Assembly (NCBI GenBank): GCA_900315775.1 | Contig: ONAJ01000001.1 | Coordinates: forward strand, 58,945-122,944 | Direction: 5' to 3' | Length of the DNA: 64,000 bases | Origin: an uncultured Prevotella sp. | GTDB taxonomy: Bacteria; Bacteroidota; Bacteroidia; Bacteroidales; Bacteroidaceae | Shown here: piece after piece, positions 1 through 8,046 of the stretch | Numbering within the stretch: the stretch's first letter is position 1 | How the letters are laid out: every line of letters starts with the position of its first letter | Notes under the pieces: model-generated | The model's database searches: none | What the model saw: only the letters and a program-made list of their open reading frames with translations | Told to the model about the DNA's origin: nothing | Program-made: the position numbers and the translations under genes

Positions 1-144
1 TCCGACGGTATAGTTGAAGCAGAAAAGGGAGTTGACAAGAATTTGCTTAAGTATGCAACTGAAAAGGGAAAGAAAGTGATGAAATATCCTGGCAAGGACA
101 ACTTTGCCGATGCTTATGACAAGTTTTACGACTCCGTTCTATAA
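1..144 (+). CDS. Glycogen/starch synthase, C-terminal end (partial)
   Basis: An open frame enters from before the window and ends at TAA 142-144, leaving 47 residues. The peptide (KGKKVMKYPGKDNFADAYDKFY) looks like the C-terminal tail of the GT5-type glycogen synthase that in Bacteroides and Prevotella lies directly before a DUF4270 lipoprotein gene, and such a gene follows here after 39 bp. The assignment rests on the tail and this gene order; no catalytic motif is inside the window. Confidence 0.65.
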   Translation, partial: SDGIVEAEKGVDKNLLKYATEKGKKVMKYPGKDNFADAYDKFYDSVL

Positions 145-183
145 ACAAAATTAAACATAATAATTCATTAAGGAAAAACTTCA

Positions 184-1650
184 ATGAAAAAATTATATAT
201 ATCTGTCCTCTTGGCACTTGTGGCCATTGGAATCACCTCTTGTGATGACACCACAAATACTGTTGGAAAATCTTTGACGGATAATACCGACATACTCGAA
301 GTTTCTACAAGCATCTATGAAGTGACATCACGCTCATTGAAGACAGATTCAGTACTTTCAAGTAGCACCACAGGTTTTCTTGGAAAGATTATAGACCCGG
401 AAACGTTAGGTGACATCTCCTGCGACTTCATGGCGCAGTTCCACTCGGTAGAAGATTTTGATTTCCCCAATGAGGACGAAATAATCACCGACGACCATAT
501 AGATATCCGTGCTGACTCCTGCGAGATACGTTTGTTCTACAGGTCGTTCTACGGAGACTCTATCGCGAAGATGAAAGTTCAAGTCAGCGAACTCGCGAAA
601 CCACTTGAAGAGGGAAATTACTACTATTCTAATTATGACCCCAGAGAGGAAGGCTATCTGCGTACCGATGCTAATGCGCTTAAGAAGACGAAGATCTACA
701 CCCTTGCCAATCAAGAAGTTAGCGACTCAGTAAAGTCATCATCTTCTTATGTTCGCAGCATTCGTATTCCGCTCAACGACCCTTATACTGACAAGAAGGG
801 AAACACTTACAACAACTACGGTACTTACATCCTTCAGGAGCTGTTTAAGGACTTAAACAACTTCACGAACTCGTATAATTTCGTTCACAATATCTGTCCG
901 GGATTTTATTTCGAGATTCAGGACGGTGTGGGCTCTATGGCTTATATCTCCCTTTGTCAGCTGAATGTTTATTTCCGTGTTATTCCCGACGGCAAGACCG
1001 TTCGCAACACTTCTCTTACATTCTCTGCTACAGAGGAAGTTCTGCAGACTTCAACCATCTCCAACGAGGATGAAATCATTGAGGAGCTGGCTAAGGAAAA
1101 AGAATGTACATACCTGAAGACTCCGGCAGGCATCTTCACTGAGCTTACTCTTCCCATTGACGAGATAATGGCTAACCACAGTGCCGACTCAATAAATACG
1201 GCAAAGATAGTTCTCAACACCATTAACAATAAGTCGCAGATAGAATATGCTTTCGACGACCCCGAGACACTTCTTATGGTTCAGAAAGACAGTCTTTACG
1301 AGTTCTTCGAGAAGAAATATGTTGCCAACAACAAGACGTCATTCTTAGCGGAACTTGATGATAACATATATACTTTCGCAAACATCTCGAACCTCATAAA
1401 GCACCTTTACGACGTTAAGAACTTAAACCTCGAACGCGATCCGAACTGGGTAGCGGAACACGAGAATTGGAATAAGGTTGTGCTTGTTCCTGTAACAACA
1501 ACCTATGTCGCTACGGCGTCGGGTACTACACGCTTAGCTCGCGTAATGAACGATATGAGTCTTACGACCACACGTCTTGTCGGTGGCGAGAATAACCCGT
1601 ATGAAAGTCTGAAGATAAACGTTGTGTATAGTCACTTTAAGGGAAGATAG
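184..1650 (+). CDS. DUF4270 family lipoprotein
   Basis: Predicted outer-membrane or periplasmic lipoprotein of 488 residues. The N-terminus has a lysine pair, a hydrophobic stretch and a lipobox ending at Cys20 (GITSC), so it should be lipidated and exported. The rest is rich in beta-prone segments and charged residues and resembles the Bacteroidota DUF4270 family, whose function is not established. It follows the glycogen-synthase-like gene on the same strand and is probably cotranscribed. The start is the ATG giving the complete signal peptide; an A-rich, weakly purine leader (aaggaaaaac) precedes it. Confidence 0.85.
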   Translation: MKKLYISVLLALVAIGITSCDDTTNTVGKSLTDNTDILEVSTSIYEVTSRSLKTDSVLSSSTTGFLGKIIDPETLGDISCDFMAQFHSVEDFDFPNEDEIITDDHIDIRADSCEIRLFYRSFYGDSIAKMKVQVSELAKPLEEGNYYYSNYDPREEGYLRTDANALKKTKIYTLANQEVSDSVKSSSSYVRSIRIPLNDPYTDKKGNTYNNYGTYILQELFKDLNNFTNSYNFVHNICPGFYFEIQDGVGSMAYISLCQLNVYFRVIPDGKTVRNTSLTFSATEEVLQTSTISNEDEIIEELAKEKECTYLKTPAGIFTELTLPIDEIMANHSADSINTAKIVLNTINNKSQIEYAFDDPETLLMVQKDSLYEFFEKKYVANNKTSFLAELDDNIYTFANISNLIKHLYDVKNLNLERDPNWVAEHENWNKVVLVPVTTTYVATASGTTRLARVMNDMSLTTTRLVGGENNPYESLKINVVYSHFKGR

Positions 1651-1654
1651 CACT

Positions 1655-1771
1655 ATGGCAGACGGTTATCTGGAAAGCAAACTCGAGGAGTACGAGAAGC
1701 GTAAAGCAGCGTGGCTGAAGAAGCAGAAAGGCTCACTTCACAACGCTAAAACGGGCAAACTTAAGAAGTAG
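1655..1771 (+). CDS. 38-residue lysine-rich small protein
   Basis: Short ORF (MADGYLESKLEEYEKRKAAW at the N-terminus, then a Lys-rich tail ending KLKK) starting 4 bp after the DUF4270 stop. Small proteins beginning MADGYLE...YEKRK..W recur in this position in Bacteroides and Prevotella as I remember them, which argues that it is translated. About half of the residues are charged and the N-terminal half could form an amphipathic helix. Its last 39 bases overlap, antisense, the 3' end of the convergent uvrD-type gene. Function unknown. Confidence 0.6.
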   Translation: MADGYLESKLEEYEKRKAAWLKKQKGSLHNAKTGKLKK

Positions 1772-4012
1772 CTGTTTCGTACCCAGATTCTTAAACTCTA
1801 CGGTGGCTTTGGTGTTTTCACCAGAGCCTTCGATTTTTAATACGGTACCCAGTCCGAAACGCTCGTGTTCAATGACACTTCCTTCTTTCAGCGCTGTCAC
1901 AGGGTGTCCCATGTTGTTTCCCGAAGGCTCCACACGGTGTGGTACAATTCGCGGCTTAGGGTCAGCCTTGAACTGAGTAGCCACAGGACGGAAGTTCTGC
2001 TGCTGCGGTTCAAAACTACGTGACGAGCCGAGTGACGACGCTCCCTGGACATTCATCAGCGACGGGTCGATATCCTTCAGGAAACGGCTCTCGGGGTTAA
2101 ACTCCAGTTTGCCATATCTGTATCTGTTCTTTGCACAAGTCAGTATGCAGTGCTTCTCAGCACGTGTTATAGCCACATAGAGCAGTCGTCGTTCCTCTTC
2201 AAGTTCACGTTTCGAGTAGCATGACATCGGGCTTGGGAAGATGTTCTCCTCCATACCCACGACGAACACCGTCGGGAACTCCAGTCCTTTTGCGCTGTGA
2301 ATAGTCATCAGCGTCACTCGTCCGGCATCCTCTTCCTCCTCACCGTCCTCGCTGTCCAGGTCGGTCAGCAGCGCCACCTCTTGCAAGAAGTCCGTCAGCG
2401 CCACCTCATTGCCCCTATCCTCTTCTCGACGACTGTCAACGAAGTCCTGCATACCGCTGAGGAACTCCTCCAAGTTTTCTTGTCGTGCTATTGCCTCCGG
2501 AGTCTTTTCAGAATACAGGTCCTGACTGATTCCCGCCTCCTGTATTATTGCCGCACCGAGAACATAAGCATCATCGTTTGGCAGTCTCACCATGAACGAC
2601 CGCATAAGAAGTCTGAACGCTTCCAGTTTACTCATCGTGCCCTTGCTGACCTCAAGTTTGTGTTTTACCGGGTCGCAGATAACCTCCCAAAGGCTGACAC
2701 CCTCACGTTGTGCCGTTTCTCCTATTTTTGTTATCGTTGTTTGTCCAATACCCCTTGTAGGGTAATTTATGATACGTTTTACTGCCTCCTCGTCGTTAGG
2801 GTTTGCCACAACACGGAAGTAAGCAATTATGTCCTTTATCTCCTTTCGCTGGTAGAAACTCAGTCCGCCGTAAATCCTGTATGGTATTCCCTCCTTGCGC
2901 ATCAACTCCTCAAAGGAGCGGCTCTGCGCATTAGTGCGATATAGGATGGCAAAGTCTGTCCACTGACAACCGTCATTCCTCTTTATTCGTTTTATGTCGC
3001 TGCATACAATGTTCGCCTCCTCCTTGTCGCTATACGCCACCTTCAGGGTCAGTTTCTCGCCCTCGTCATTGCGGCTATACACTTCCTTGTGAATCTGTCG
3101 TTCATTGTGTTTTATCAAGCTGTTGGCAGCCTGCACAATGCGTTGTGTGCTGCGGTAGTTCTGCTCCAGTTTAAACAGTTTCGTGCCAACAAACTTCTGT
3201 TGGAAGTCCAATATATTGTCAATGTTTGCACCTCGGAATCCGTAGATACTCTGTGCGTCATCGCCCACTACACAAACCCTCTGATGTTCCGCCAGCTGCA
3301 GCACTATGCGTTGCTGAACGGCATTGGTGTCCTGGTACTCGTCAACAAGAATATACTGGAACTTATCAGCATACTTGCGACGAATGTCCTCATTGTTGCG
3401 GAAGAGAATATAAGTTAGTGTCAGCAGGTCGTCGAAGTCCATTGCGTTGGCTTGTTTGCATCGTCTTGCGTAAGCCAGATAAATCTGACTAATCATCGGC
3501 ACCTTACTTTCAATGTCGCTACGTATAGCCGTCTGGTCCTGAGCGTAGTCCTCTGCCAGAATAAGGTGGTTCTTCGCCATGCTGATACGGTTATGCACCG
3601 ATGCCGGTTTGTACACCTTATCGTCCAGATTCATCTCCTTGATGATAGACTTCAGCAGCGAGCGACTGTCGGTCTCATCGTATATGGTGAAGTTCGATGA
3701 AAACCCTATATGTTCCGCCTCGTATCTCAGTATTCTTGCAAAGATGCTGTGGAACGTTCCCATCACCAGGTATCGTGCTGTCTCCTCTCCCACCAGTCGT
3801 CCTATGCGCTCACGCATCTCTCGTGCCGCCTTATTGGTAAATGTAAGAGCAAGAATGTTCCAGGGTTTCATGCCCTGCTGCAGCAGGTAGGCTATTTTGT
3901 ATGTCAGCACGCGTGTCTTTCCCGACCCTGCACCCGCTATTACGAGTGATGGTCCTTCGTTATAGACTACCGCCTGTCGCTGCGATTCATTCAGTTGCTC
4001 TAAGAGTTCCAT
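1733..4012 (-). CDS. pcrA: UvrD/PcrA-type ATP-dependent DNA helicase
   Basis: Superfamily 1A 3'-5' DNA helicase of 759 residues, the usual length for PcrA/UvrD, acting in repair and in clearing blocked forks. Visible motifs: Walker A GAGSGKT at 27-33, motif II DEYQ at 224-227, motif III GDDAQSIYGFRGA, motif IV NYRS, and motif VI near VAITRAEKH. The last ~49 residues (from GSVIEHERFGLGTV) match the C-terminal Tudor-like domain that contacts RNA polymerase in PcrA. It starts 7 bp after mtgA and is the last gene of an OmpA-lipoprotein/mtgA/helicase operon. Its 3' end overlaps the small ORF on the other strand. Confidence 0.95.
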   Translation of the reverse strand: MELLEQLNESQRQAVVYNEGPSLVIAGAGSGKTRVLTYKIAYLLQQGMKPWNILALTFTNKAAREMRERIGRLVGEETARYLVMGTFHSIFARILRYEAEHIGFSSNFTIYDETDSRSLLKSIIKEMNLDDKVYKPASVHNRISMAKNHLILAEDYAQDQTAIRSDIESKVPMISQIYLAYARRCKQANAMDFDDLLTLTYILFRNNEDIRRKYADKFQYILVDEYQDTNAVQQRIVLQLAEHQRVCVVGDDAQSIYGFRGANIDNILDFQQKFVGTKLFKLEQNYRSTQRIVQAANSLIKHNERQIHKEVYSRNDEGEKLTLKVAYSDKEEANIVCSDIKRIKRNDGCQWTDFAILYRTNAQSRSFEELMRKEGIPYRIYGGLSFYQRKEIKDIIAYFRVVANPNDEEAVKRIINYPTRGIGQTTITKIGETAQREGVSLWEVICDPVKHKLEVSKGTMSKLEAFRLLMRSFMVRLPNDDAYVLGAAIIQEAGISQDLYSEKTPEAIARQENLEEFLSGMQDFVDSRREEDRGNEVALTDFLQEVALLTDLDSEDGEEEEDAGRVTLMTIHSAKGLEFPTVFVVGMEENIFPSPMSCYSKRELEEERRLLYVAITRAEKHCILTCAKNRYRYGKLEFNPESRFLKDIDPSLMNVQGASSLGSSRSFEPQQQNFRPVATQFKADPKPRIVPHRVEPSGNNMGHPVTALKEGSVIEHERFGLGTVLKIEGSGENTKATVEFKNLGTKQLLLKFARFSVVK

Positions 4013-4019
4013 TGTATCT

Positions 4020-4730
4020 TTATTCTGCAGTTTTCATATCTACATCCTGTCCTTTCTTGGGAAAGAGCGGGATGTAGCGCATTTCTTTCATTATTCTAAA
4101 TTTACGTTTCACCATGTAGTCCGATGGTGTTTTCGACGAGAACCGCCTTGGGTTAGGCAGTGTTGCCGCTATTAGTGCGCAGTTGGCTCTCGTCAGTTCT
4201 TCAGCACTACAGTCGAAGTTCTCGTGTGCTACGGCGTCGGCACCGTAAATGCCGTCACCCATTTCTATGGAGTTCAGATAGACCTCCATTATTCTGTGTT
4301 TTCCCCATACCAGTTCTATGAGTACGGAGAAGTATGCTTCCAGTCCTTTCCTCAGCCACGAACGTCCTGGCCACAGGAAAACGTTCTTTGCTGTTTGTTG
4401 TGTTATCGTGCTTGCACCATGTTTGTTCTTATGGTCAAGATTGTGTATTGCCGCCTTTTCTATTGCTTCGTAGTCAAAGCCGTGATGTTTCAAAAACCTT
4501 GCGTCCTCCGAAGCCATAACAGCGACGGGCATCGACGGCGACATCTTGTCGAGTGGCATCCAGTGGTGTTTCAGCTTCAGCGGTTTTCCTTCTTTCTTTT
4601 GTTCTATGCACCTGATGACCATCAACGGGGTGATATATACAGGTATGAATCTAAGAGCCACAACAGCAAGGATGGTGGTACCAAAAAATGCTACCACCAC
4701 CCATTTTGCTATGTTTTTCAGGAGCTTCAT
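4020..4730 (-). CDS. mtgA: Monofunctional peptidoglycan glycosyltransferase MtgA
   Basis: GT51 transglycosylase of 236 residues that polymerises lipid II into glycan strands, without a transpeptidase domain. One membrane helix lies at about residues 10-30. GT51 motifs are intact: SEDARF at 74-79 with the catalytic Glu75, GASTITQQTAKN at 105-116, RKGLEAYFSVLIE, and KHRIMEVYLN. The length fits monofunctional MtgA. The ATG directly abuts the stop of the OmpA-type lipoprotein gene upstream, so the two envelope genes are probably coupled in translation. Confidence 0.95.
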   Translation of the reverse strand: MKLLKNIAKWVVVAFFGTTILAVVALRFIPVYITPLMVIRCIEQKKEGKPLKLKHHWMPLDKMSPSMPVAVMASEDARFLKHHGFDYEAIEKAAIHNLDHKNKHGASTITQQTAKNVFLWPGRSWLRKGLEAYFSVLIELVWGKHRIMEVYLNSIEMGDGIYGADAVAHENFDCSAEELTRANCALIAATLPNPRRFSSKTPSDYMVKRKFRIMKEMRYIPLFPKKGQDVDMKTAE

Positions 4731-5432
4731 TTACTTCAGCTCACCGTTGTTTGCCTTTTCAATCATCTTCTCGCTTGCGTACAGATAAACCTCTACGCGG
4801 CGGTTCTGCTGACGACCAGCCTCTGTATCGTTGCTTGCAACAGGATTCTGCTCGCCACAACCGATGACGTTCTTGAACTGTGCAGAGCTAACACCGAGTG
4901 ATGAGAGATAGTTCTTAACAGCCTGAGCACGCTGCAGAGAGAGGTTAATATTCTTCTGGCGGCTCTCGTCAGCTGAAGAATTGCGCCATCCCTGGTTGTC
5001 AGTATATCCCTGGATGTCGACAGAGCAGAGACCATCGTCCTTAAGCAGCTTTGCAAAAGACTGGAGGTCGCTACGCGATCTGTCGCTGAGGTCTGCCTTT
5101 CCTGATGCGAAGAGGATACCAGCGTCAAAGGTTACCTTGACAGCCTTAAGACCGTTGGCGTCAACAACTTCCTCAACCTTCGCGTTCTCCAGCTGGGCAG
5201 CAGCCTTTGCCTTAACGTTGTCCATGTGCTTACCGATGAGAGCGCCTGCTCCGGCACCTACAGCGGCACCTACAGCGGCACCTACAGCAGTATTACCTGC
5301 GATGTTACCAATGATTGCACCAAGTACTGCACCACCACCTGTTCCGATGAGTGCACCATTACCTGTGTTTGTGCTGCAACTGAGCACTAAAGCCAAACAC
5401 ATTCCAAGTGTTGCTAATTTGATTTTCTTCAT
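4731..5432 (-). CDS. OmpA-family lipoprotein with glycine-zipper segment
   Basis: Lipoprotein of 233 residues resembling YiaD. A signal peptide ends in a lipobox at Cys19 (LVLSC). Residues about 26-68 form a Gly/Ala-rich glycine-zipper stretch, and about 105-225 form an OmpA-like peptidoglycan-binding domain, with the typical DIQGYTDNQG and GRQQNRRVEVYL motifs. It probably anchors the outer membrane to the cell wall, which fits its place as first gene of an operon with mtgA. A -7 box lies upstream at 5474-5481. Confidence 0.93.
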   Translation of the reverse strand: MKKIKLATLGMCLALVLSCSTNTGNGALIGTGGGAVLGAIIGNIAGNTAVGAAVGAAVGAGAGALIGKHMDNVKAKAAAQLENAKVEEVVDANGLKAVKVTFDAGILFASGKADLSDRSRSDLQSFAKLLKDDGLCSVDIQGYTDNQGWRNSSADESRQKNINLSLQRAQAVKNYLSSLGVSSAQFKNVIGCGEQNPVASNDTEAGRQQNRRVEVYLYASEKMIEKANNGELK

Positions 5433-5473
5433 AATTGATATACTTTAAAGTAATTAAAAACCTAATTTGGCGA

Positions 5474-5481
5474 CAAAAATA
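5474..5481 (-). promoter_or_regulatory. -7 box for the OmpA-lipoprotein/mtgA/pcrA operon
   Basis: TATTTTTG on the - strand fits the Bacteroidota -7 consensus TAnnTTTG and would give a leader of about 38 nt. No TTTG -33 box is seen at the expected spacing. Confidence 0.4.
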
Positions 5482-5525
5482 CAAAATTATTATGAATAAT
5501 ACATTATAAATAATTAATTATTTTG

Positions 5526-5533
5526 TACCTTTG
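5526..5533 (+). promoter_or_regulatory. -7 box for proS
   Basis: TACCTTTG on the + strand, about 35 bp before the proS ATG, fits TAnnTTTG. The upstream region is AT-rich without a clear TTTG -33 box. It lies back-to-back with the - strand box at 5474-5481. Confidence 0.5.
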
Positions 5534-5567
5534 CAATCAAAATTAAAGAAAATAAACATAATATACA

Positions 5568-7052
5568 ATGGCAAAAGAACTGAAAGAACTAACCAAGCGA
5601 GCTGAGAATTACAGCCAATGGTATAACGACTTGGTTGTAAAAGCCGACCTTGCAGAACAGTCGGCAGTACGCGGATGTATGGTTATAAAACCCTATGGAT
5701 ATGCAATTTGGGAGAAGATGCAACACCAGCTGGACCTCATGTTCAAGGAGACTGGCGCACAGAACGCTTACTTCCCGTTGCTTATCCCGAAGTCATTCCT
5801 CTCGCGCGAAGCGGAGCACGTTGAAGGCTTCGCCAAGGAGGCTGCTGTAGTAACTCACTATCGTCTTCGTTCTAAGGCAGACAAGAGCGGTGTCGAGGTT
5901 GACCCGACAGCAAAACTCGAAGAGGAGTTGGTTATCCGTCCTACTTCCGAGACAATTATATGGAACACCTACAAGAACTGGATTCACTCGTGGCGCGACC
6001 TGCCCCTCATGTGCAACCAGTGGTGTAACGTCATGCGTTGGGAGATGCGCACTCGTCCTTTCCTTCGCACCTCGGAGTTCCTTTGGCAGGAGGGTCACAC
6101 AGCCCACGCCACACGCGAGGAGGCAGAGCAGGAGGCACAGAAGATGCTCCATGTTTATGCCAAGTTTGCTGAGGAGTGGATGGCTGTTCCCGTTGTTCAG
6201 GGCGTGAAGAGCGAGACAGAGCGTTTCGCCGGTGCTCTCGACACCTACACCATCGAGGCTATGATGCAGGACGGCAAGGCTCTTCAGAGCGGAACGAGCC
6301 ACTTCCTCGGACAGAACTTCGCAAAGGCTTTCGATGTCACCTATTTAAATAAAGAGAACAAGCCCGAATATGTGTGGGCTACGTCGTGGGGCGTCTCTAC
6401 ACGACTCATCGGAGCCCTCATCATGACCCACTCTGATGACAACGGTCTGGTACTTCCTCCACGTCTTGCTCCTATTCAGGTTGTCATCGTGCCTATCACT
6501 AAGGGTGCCGACCAGCTGACAGCAATCAGCGAACGTCTGGAGCCGATAATCAGCGAGTTGCGTTCAAAGGGCATCAGCGTGAAGTACGACGATGCTGAGA
6601 ACAAGCGTCCTGGCTTTAAGTTTGCCGACTACGAGCTGAAGGGTGTTCCCGTTCGTCTCGTCATGGGTGGTCGCGACCTCGAAAACGGCACCGTTGAGGT
6701 GATGCGTCGTGATACTCTTGAGAAAGAGACACGCTCACTCGACGGCATAGCAGAATACGTTGAGAATCTTCTTGTTGACATCCAGAAGAACATCTTCGAG
6801 AAGGCACGCGCCTATCGTGATGCCCACATCTACGAGTGCGACAACTACGAGGAGTTCAAGACACGCATCAAGGAAGGCGGCTTCTTCCTTTGTCCCTGGG
6901 ACGGCACCGAGGAGACCGAGGCTCGCATCAAGGAAGAGACACAGGCTACAATACGCTGCGTCCCCTTCGGTGTAGAACAGAAGGAAGGTCTCGTCGATAT
7001 GGTAACAGGCAAGCCCGCCAAGTGTCGAGTAATCATTGCAAGAGCATATTAA
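5568..7052 (+). CDS. proS: Prolyl-tRNA synthetase, short archaeal/eukaryotic-like type
   Basis: Class II aminoacyl-tRNA synthetase of 494 residues that charges tRNA-Pro. At this length it is the archaeal/eukaryotic-like form, lacking the large editing insertion of the ~570-residue bacterial form; the short form is usual in Bacteroidota. Class II motif 2 is visible around [20 protein letters not shown], and motif 3 around [12 protein letters not shown]. The C-terminal zinc-type domain ends in Tyr (VIIARAY), as is typical of this form. A secreted-protein gene follows 21 bp later. Confidence 0.97.
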   Translation: MAKELKELTKRAENYSQWYNDLVVKADLAEQSAVRGCMVIKPYGYAIWEKMQHQLDLMFKETGAQNAYFPLLIPKSFLSREAEHVEGFAKEAAVVTHYRLRSKADKSGVEVDPTAKLEEELVIRPTSETIIWNTYKNWIHSWRDLPLMCNQWCNVMRWEMRTRPFLRTSEFLWQEGHTAHATREEAEQEAQKMLHVYAKFAEEWMAVPVVQGVKSETERFAGALDTYTIEAMMQDGKALQSGTSHFLGQNFAKAFDVTYLNKENKPEYVWATSWGVSTRLIGALIMTHSDDNGLVLPPRLAPIQVVIVPITKGADQLTAISERLEPIISELRSKGISVKYDDAENKRPGFKFADYELKGVPVRLVMGGRDLENGTVEVMRRDTLEKETRSLDGIAEYVENLLVDIQKNIFEKARAYRDAHIYECDNYEEFKTRIKEGGFFLCPWDGTEETEARIKEETQATIRCVPFGVEQKEGLVDMVTGKPAKCRVIIARAY

Positions 7053-7073
7053 CCCCCCAAAATAATAAAGAAA

Positions 7074-7988
7074 ATGAAAAGACTAATGTTTTCACTTGCC
7101 TTGGCTACAGTAGTTCTCGCAGCCAGCGCACAGGAGCCTATAAAGGCTAACTTCAAGAAAGGTGACACTCAGACCTTCGTTATCACAGAAGAAAACAACG
7201 TGGCTGGTGCTGTTACAACAACCAACACCAAAGAGATTTGTTATAAGGTCACCCAGGCTGACGACACTAAGGCAACCATAGAGTGCGTTATGACTGCTTT
7301 CGACACCAAATCTACTGGCGACGACAAAGGTGCTGCCGCTATGGACGAGGTAAACCAGATGCTTGCTAAGCTGAAGGACGTTCCCGTGATCATAGAGACA
7401 AATGCCGCTGGTAAGGTAATGAAGATGGTTAACCGCGAGCAGATAGAAGAAAAGATGAACGTTATCATCAAGGAGTTCGTTGACAACATCTTCAAGATGG
7501 CACCAGAGATGGCACAGGCTATGAAGAAGGAAGACATGGAGAAGGCTATGCACGCAAAACTCACAGAGAAAGAGATTCTTGACGAGTTCACCGAGAACAT
7601 CTTCGACCTCTACGACAAACCCATCGCCAACAACTATGAGGAAGTCAAGGACGTTGACGGTCTGCGCCTGAAACTCACCTACACCGTTGCAAACATCTTC
7701 GGCACACAGAATATCACAGCTAAGGGTGTTGTAAACATGACGAAGGAAGAAATCAAGGAAGCCTTCTTCGCACAGATAGACCAAGCTGGTCTTCCCGACG
7801 ACCAGGTCCAGATGATTAAGTCGAACTTCGACCAGTTGGCACTCACAGGAATGGCTAAGATTGAGGCTAACACCAACACAGTATATCAGCTGGATGCCGA
7901 CGGATGGCTCAAGGGCATGAAGGACAATTCGGAGATGAACCTCTTCGGTCAAGCCATAAAACAGAAAACAACAATTTCACGCAAATAA
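7074..7988 (+). CDS. Secreted protein of unknown function (DUF6263-like)
   Basis: 304-residue protein with a Sec signal peptide (MKRLMFSLALATVVLAASAQ, cleavage probably after ASA). The mature part is hydrophilic, with a helical middle rich in Met, Lys and Glu (about residues 95-190) and beta-prone flanks. It resembles Bacteroidota secreted proteins grouped as DUF6263, but this is only a general resemblance. It follows proS closely and is ended by the hairpin at 7995-8022. No enzymatic motif was recognised. Confidence 0.8.
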   Translation: MKRLMFSLALATVVLAASAQEPIKANFKKGDTQTFVITEENNVAGAVTTTNTKEICYKVTQADDTKATIECVMTAFDTKSTGDDKGAAAMDEVNQMLAKLKDVPVIIETNAAGKVMKMVNREQIEEKMNVIIKEFVDNIFKMAPEMAQAMKKEDMEKAMHAKLTEKEILDEFTENIFDLYDKPIANNYEEVKDVDGLRLKLTYTVANIFGTQNITAKGVVNMTKEEIKEAFFAQIDQAGLPDDQVQMIKSNFDQLALTGMAKIEANTNTVYQLDADGWLKGMKDNSEMNLFGQAIKQKTTISRK

Positions 7989-7994
7989 AAAAAG

Positions 7995-8022
7995 TTAAGC
8001 CCTGATGAATTTCAGGGCTTAA
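7995..8022. terminator. Bidirectional terminator hairpin between convergent genes
   Basis: Perfect 11-bp stem (TTAAGCCCTGA, 6-nt loop, TCAGGGCTTAA). In the - direction it is followed by seven T residues, so it terminates the lipoprotein gene at 8047-10203 well. In the + direction the T-run is poorer, but it can still serve the secreted-protein gene. Confidence 0.85.
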
Positions 8023-8046
8023 TTATTTCTCGGAAGTTTTTTATTT

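Noticed and set aside
2297-2944. 215-residue ORF on + inside the helicase gene
   Set aside because: Antisense to conserved helicase motifs and without recognisable features; shadow frame.
7092-7952. 286-residue ORF on - opposite the secreted protein gene
   Set aside because: Fully antisense to a gene with a signal peptide; composition is Leu/Val/Cys/His-rich as in a reverse-frame shadow, with no promoter or family resemblance.
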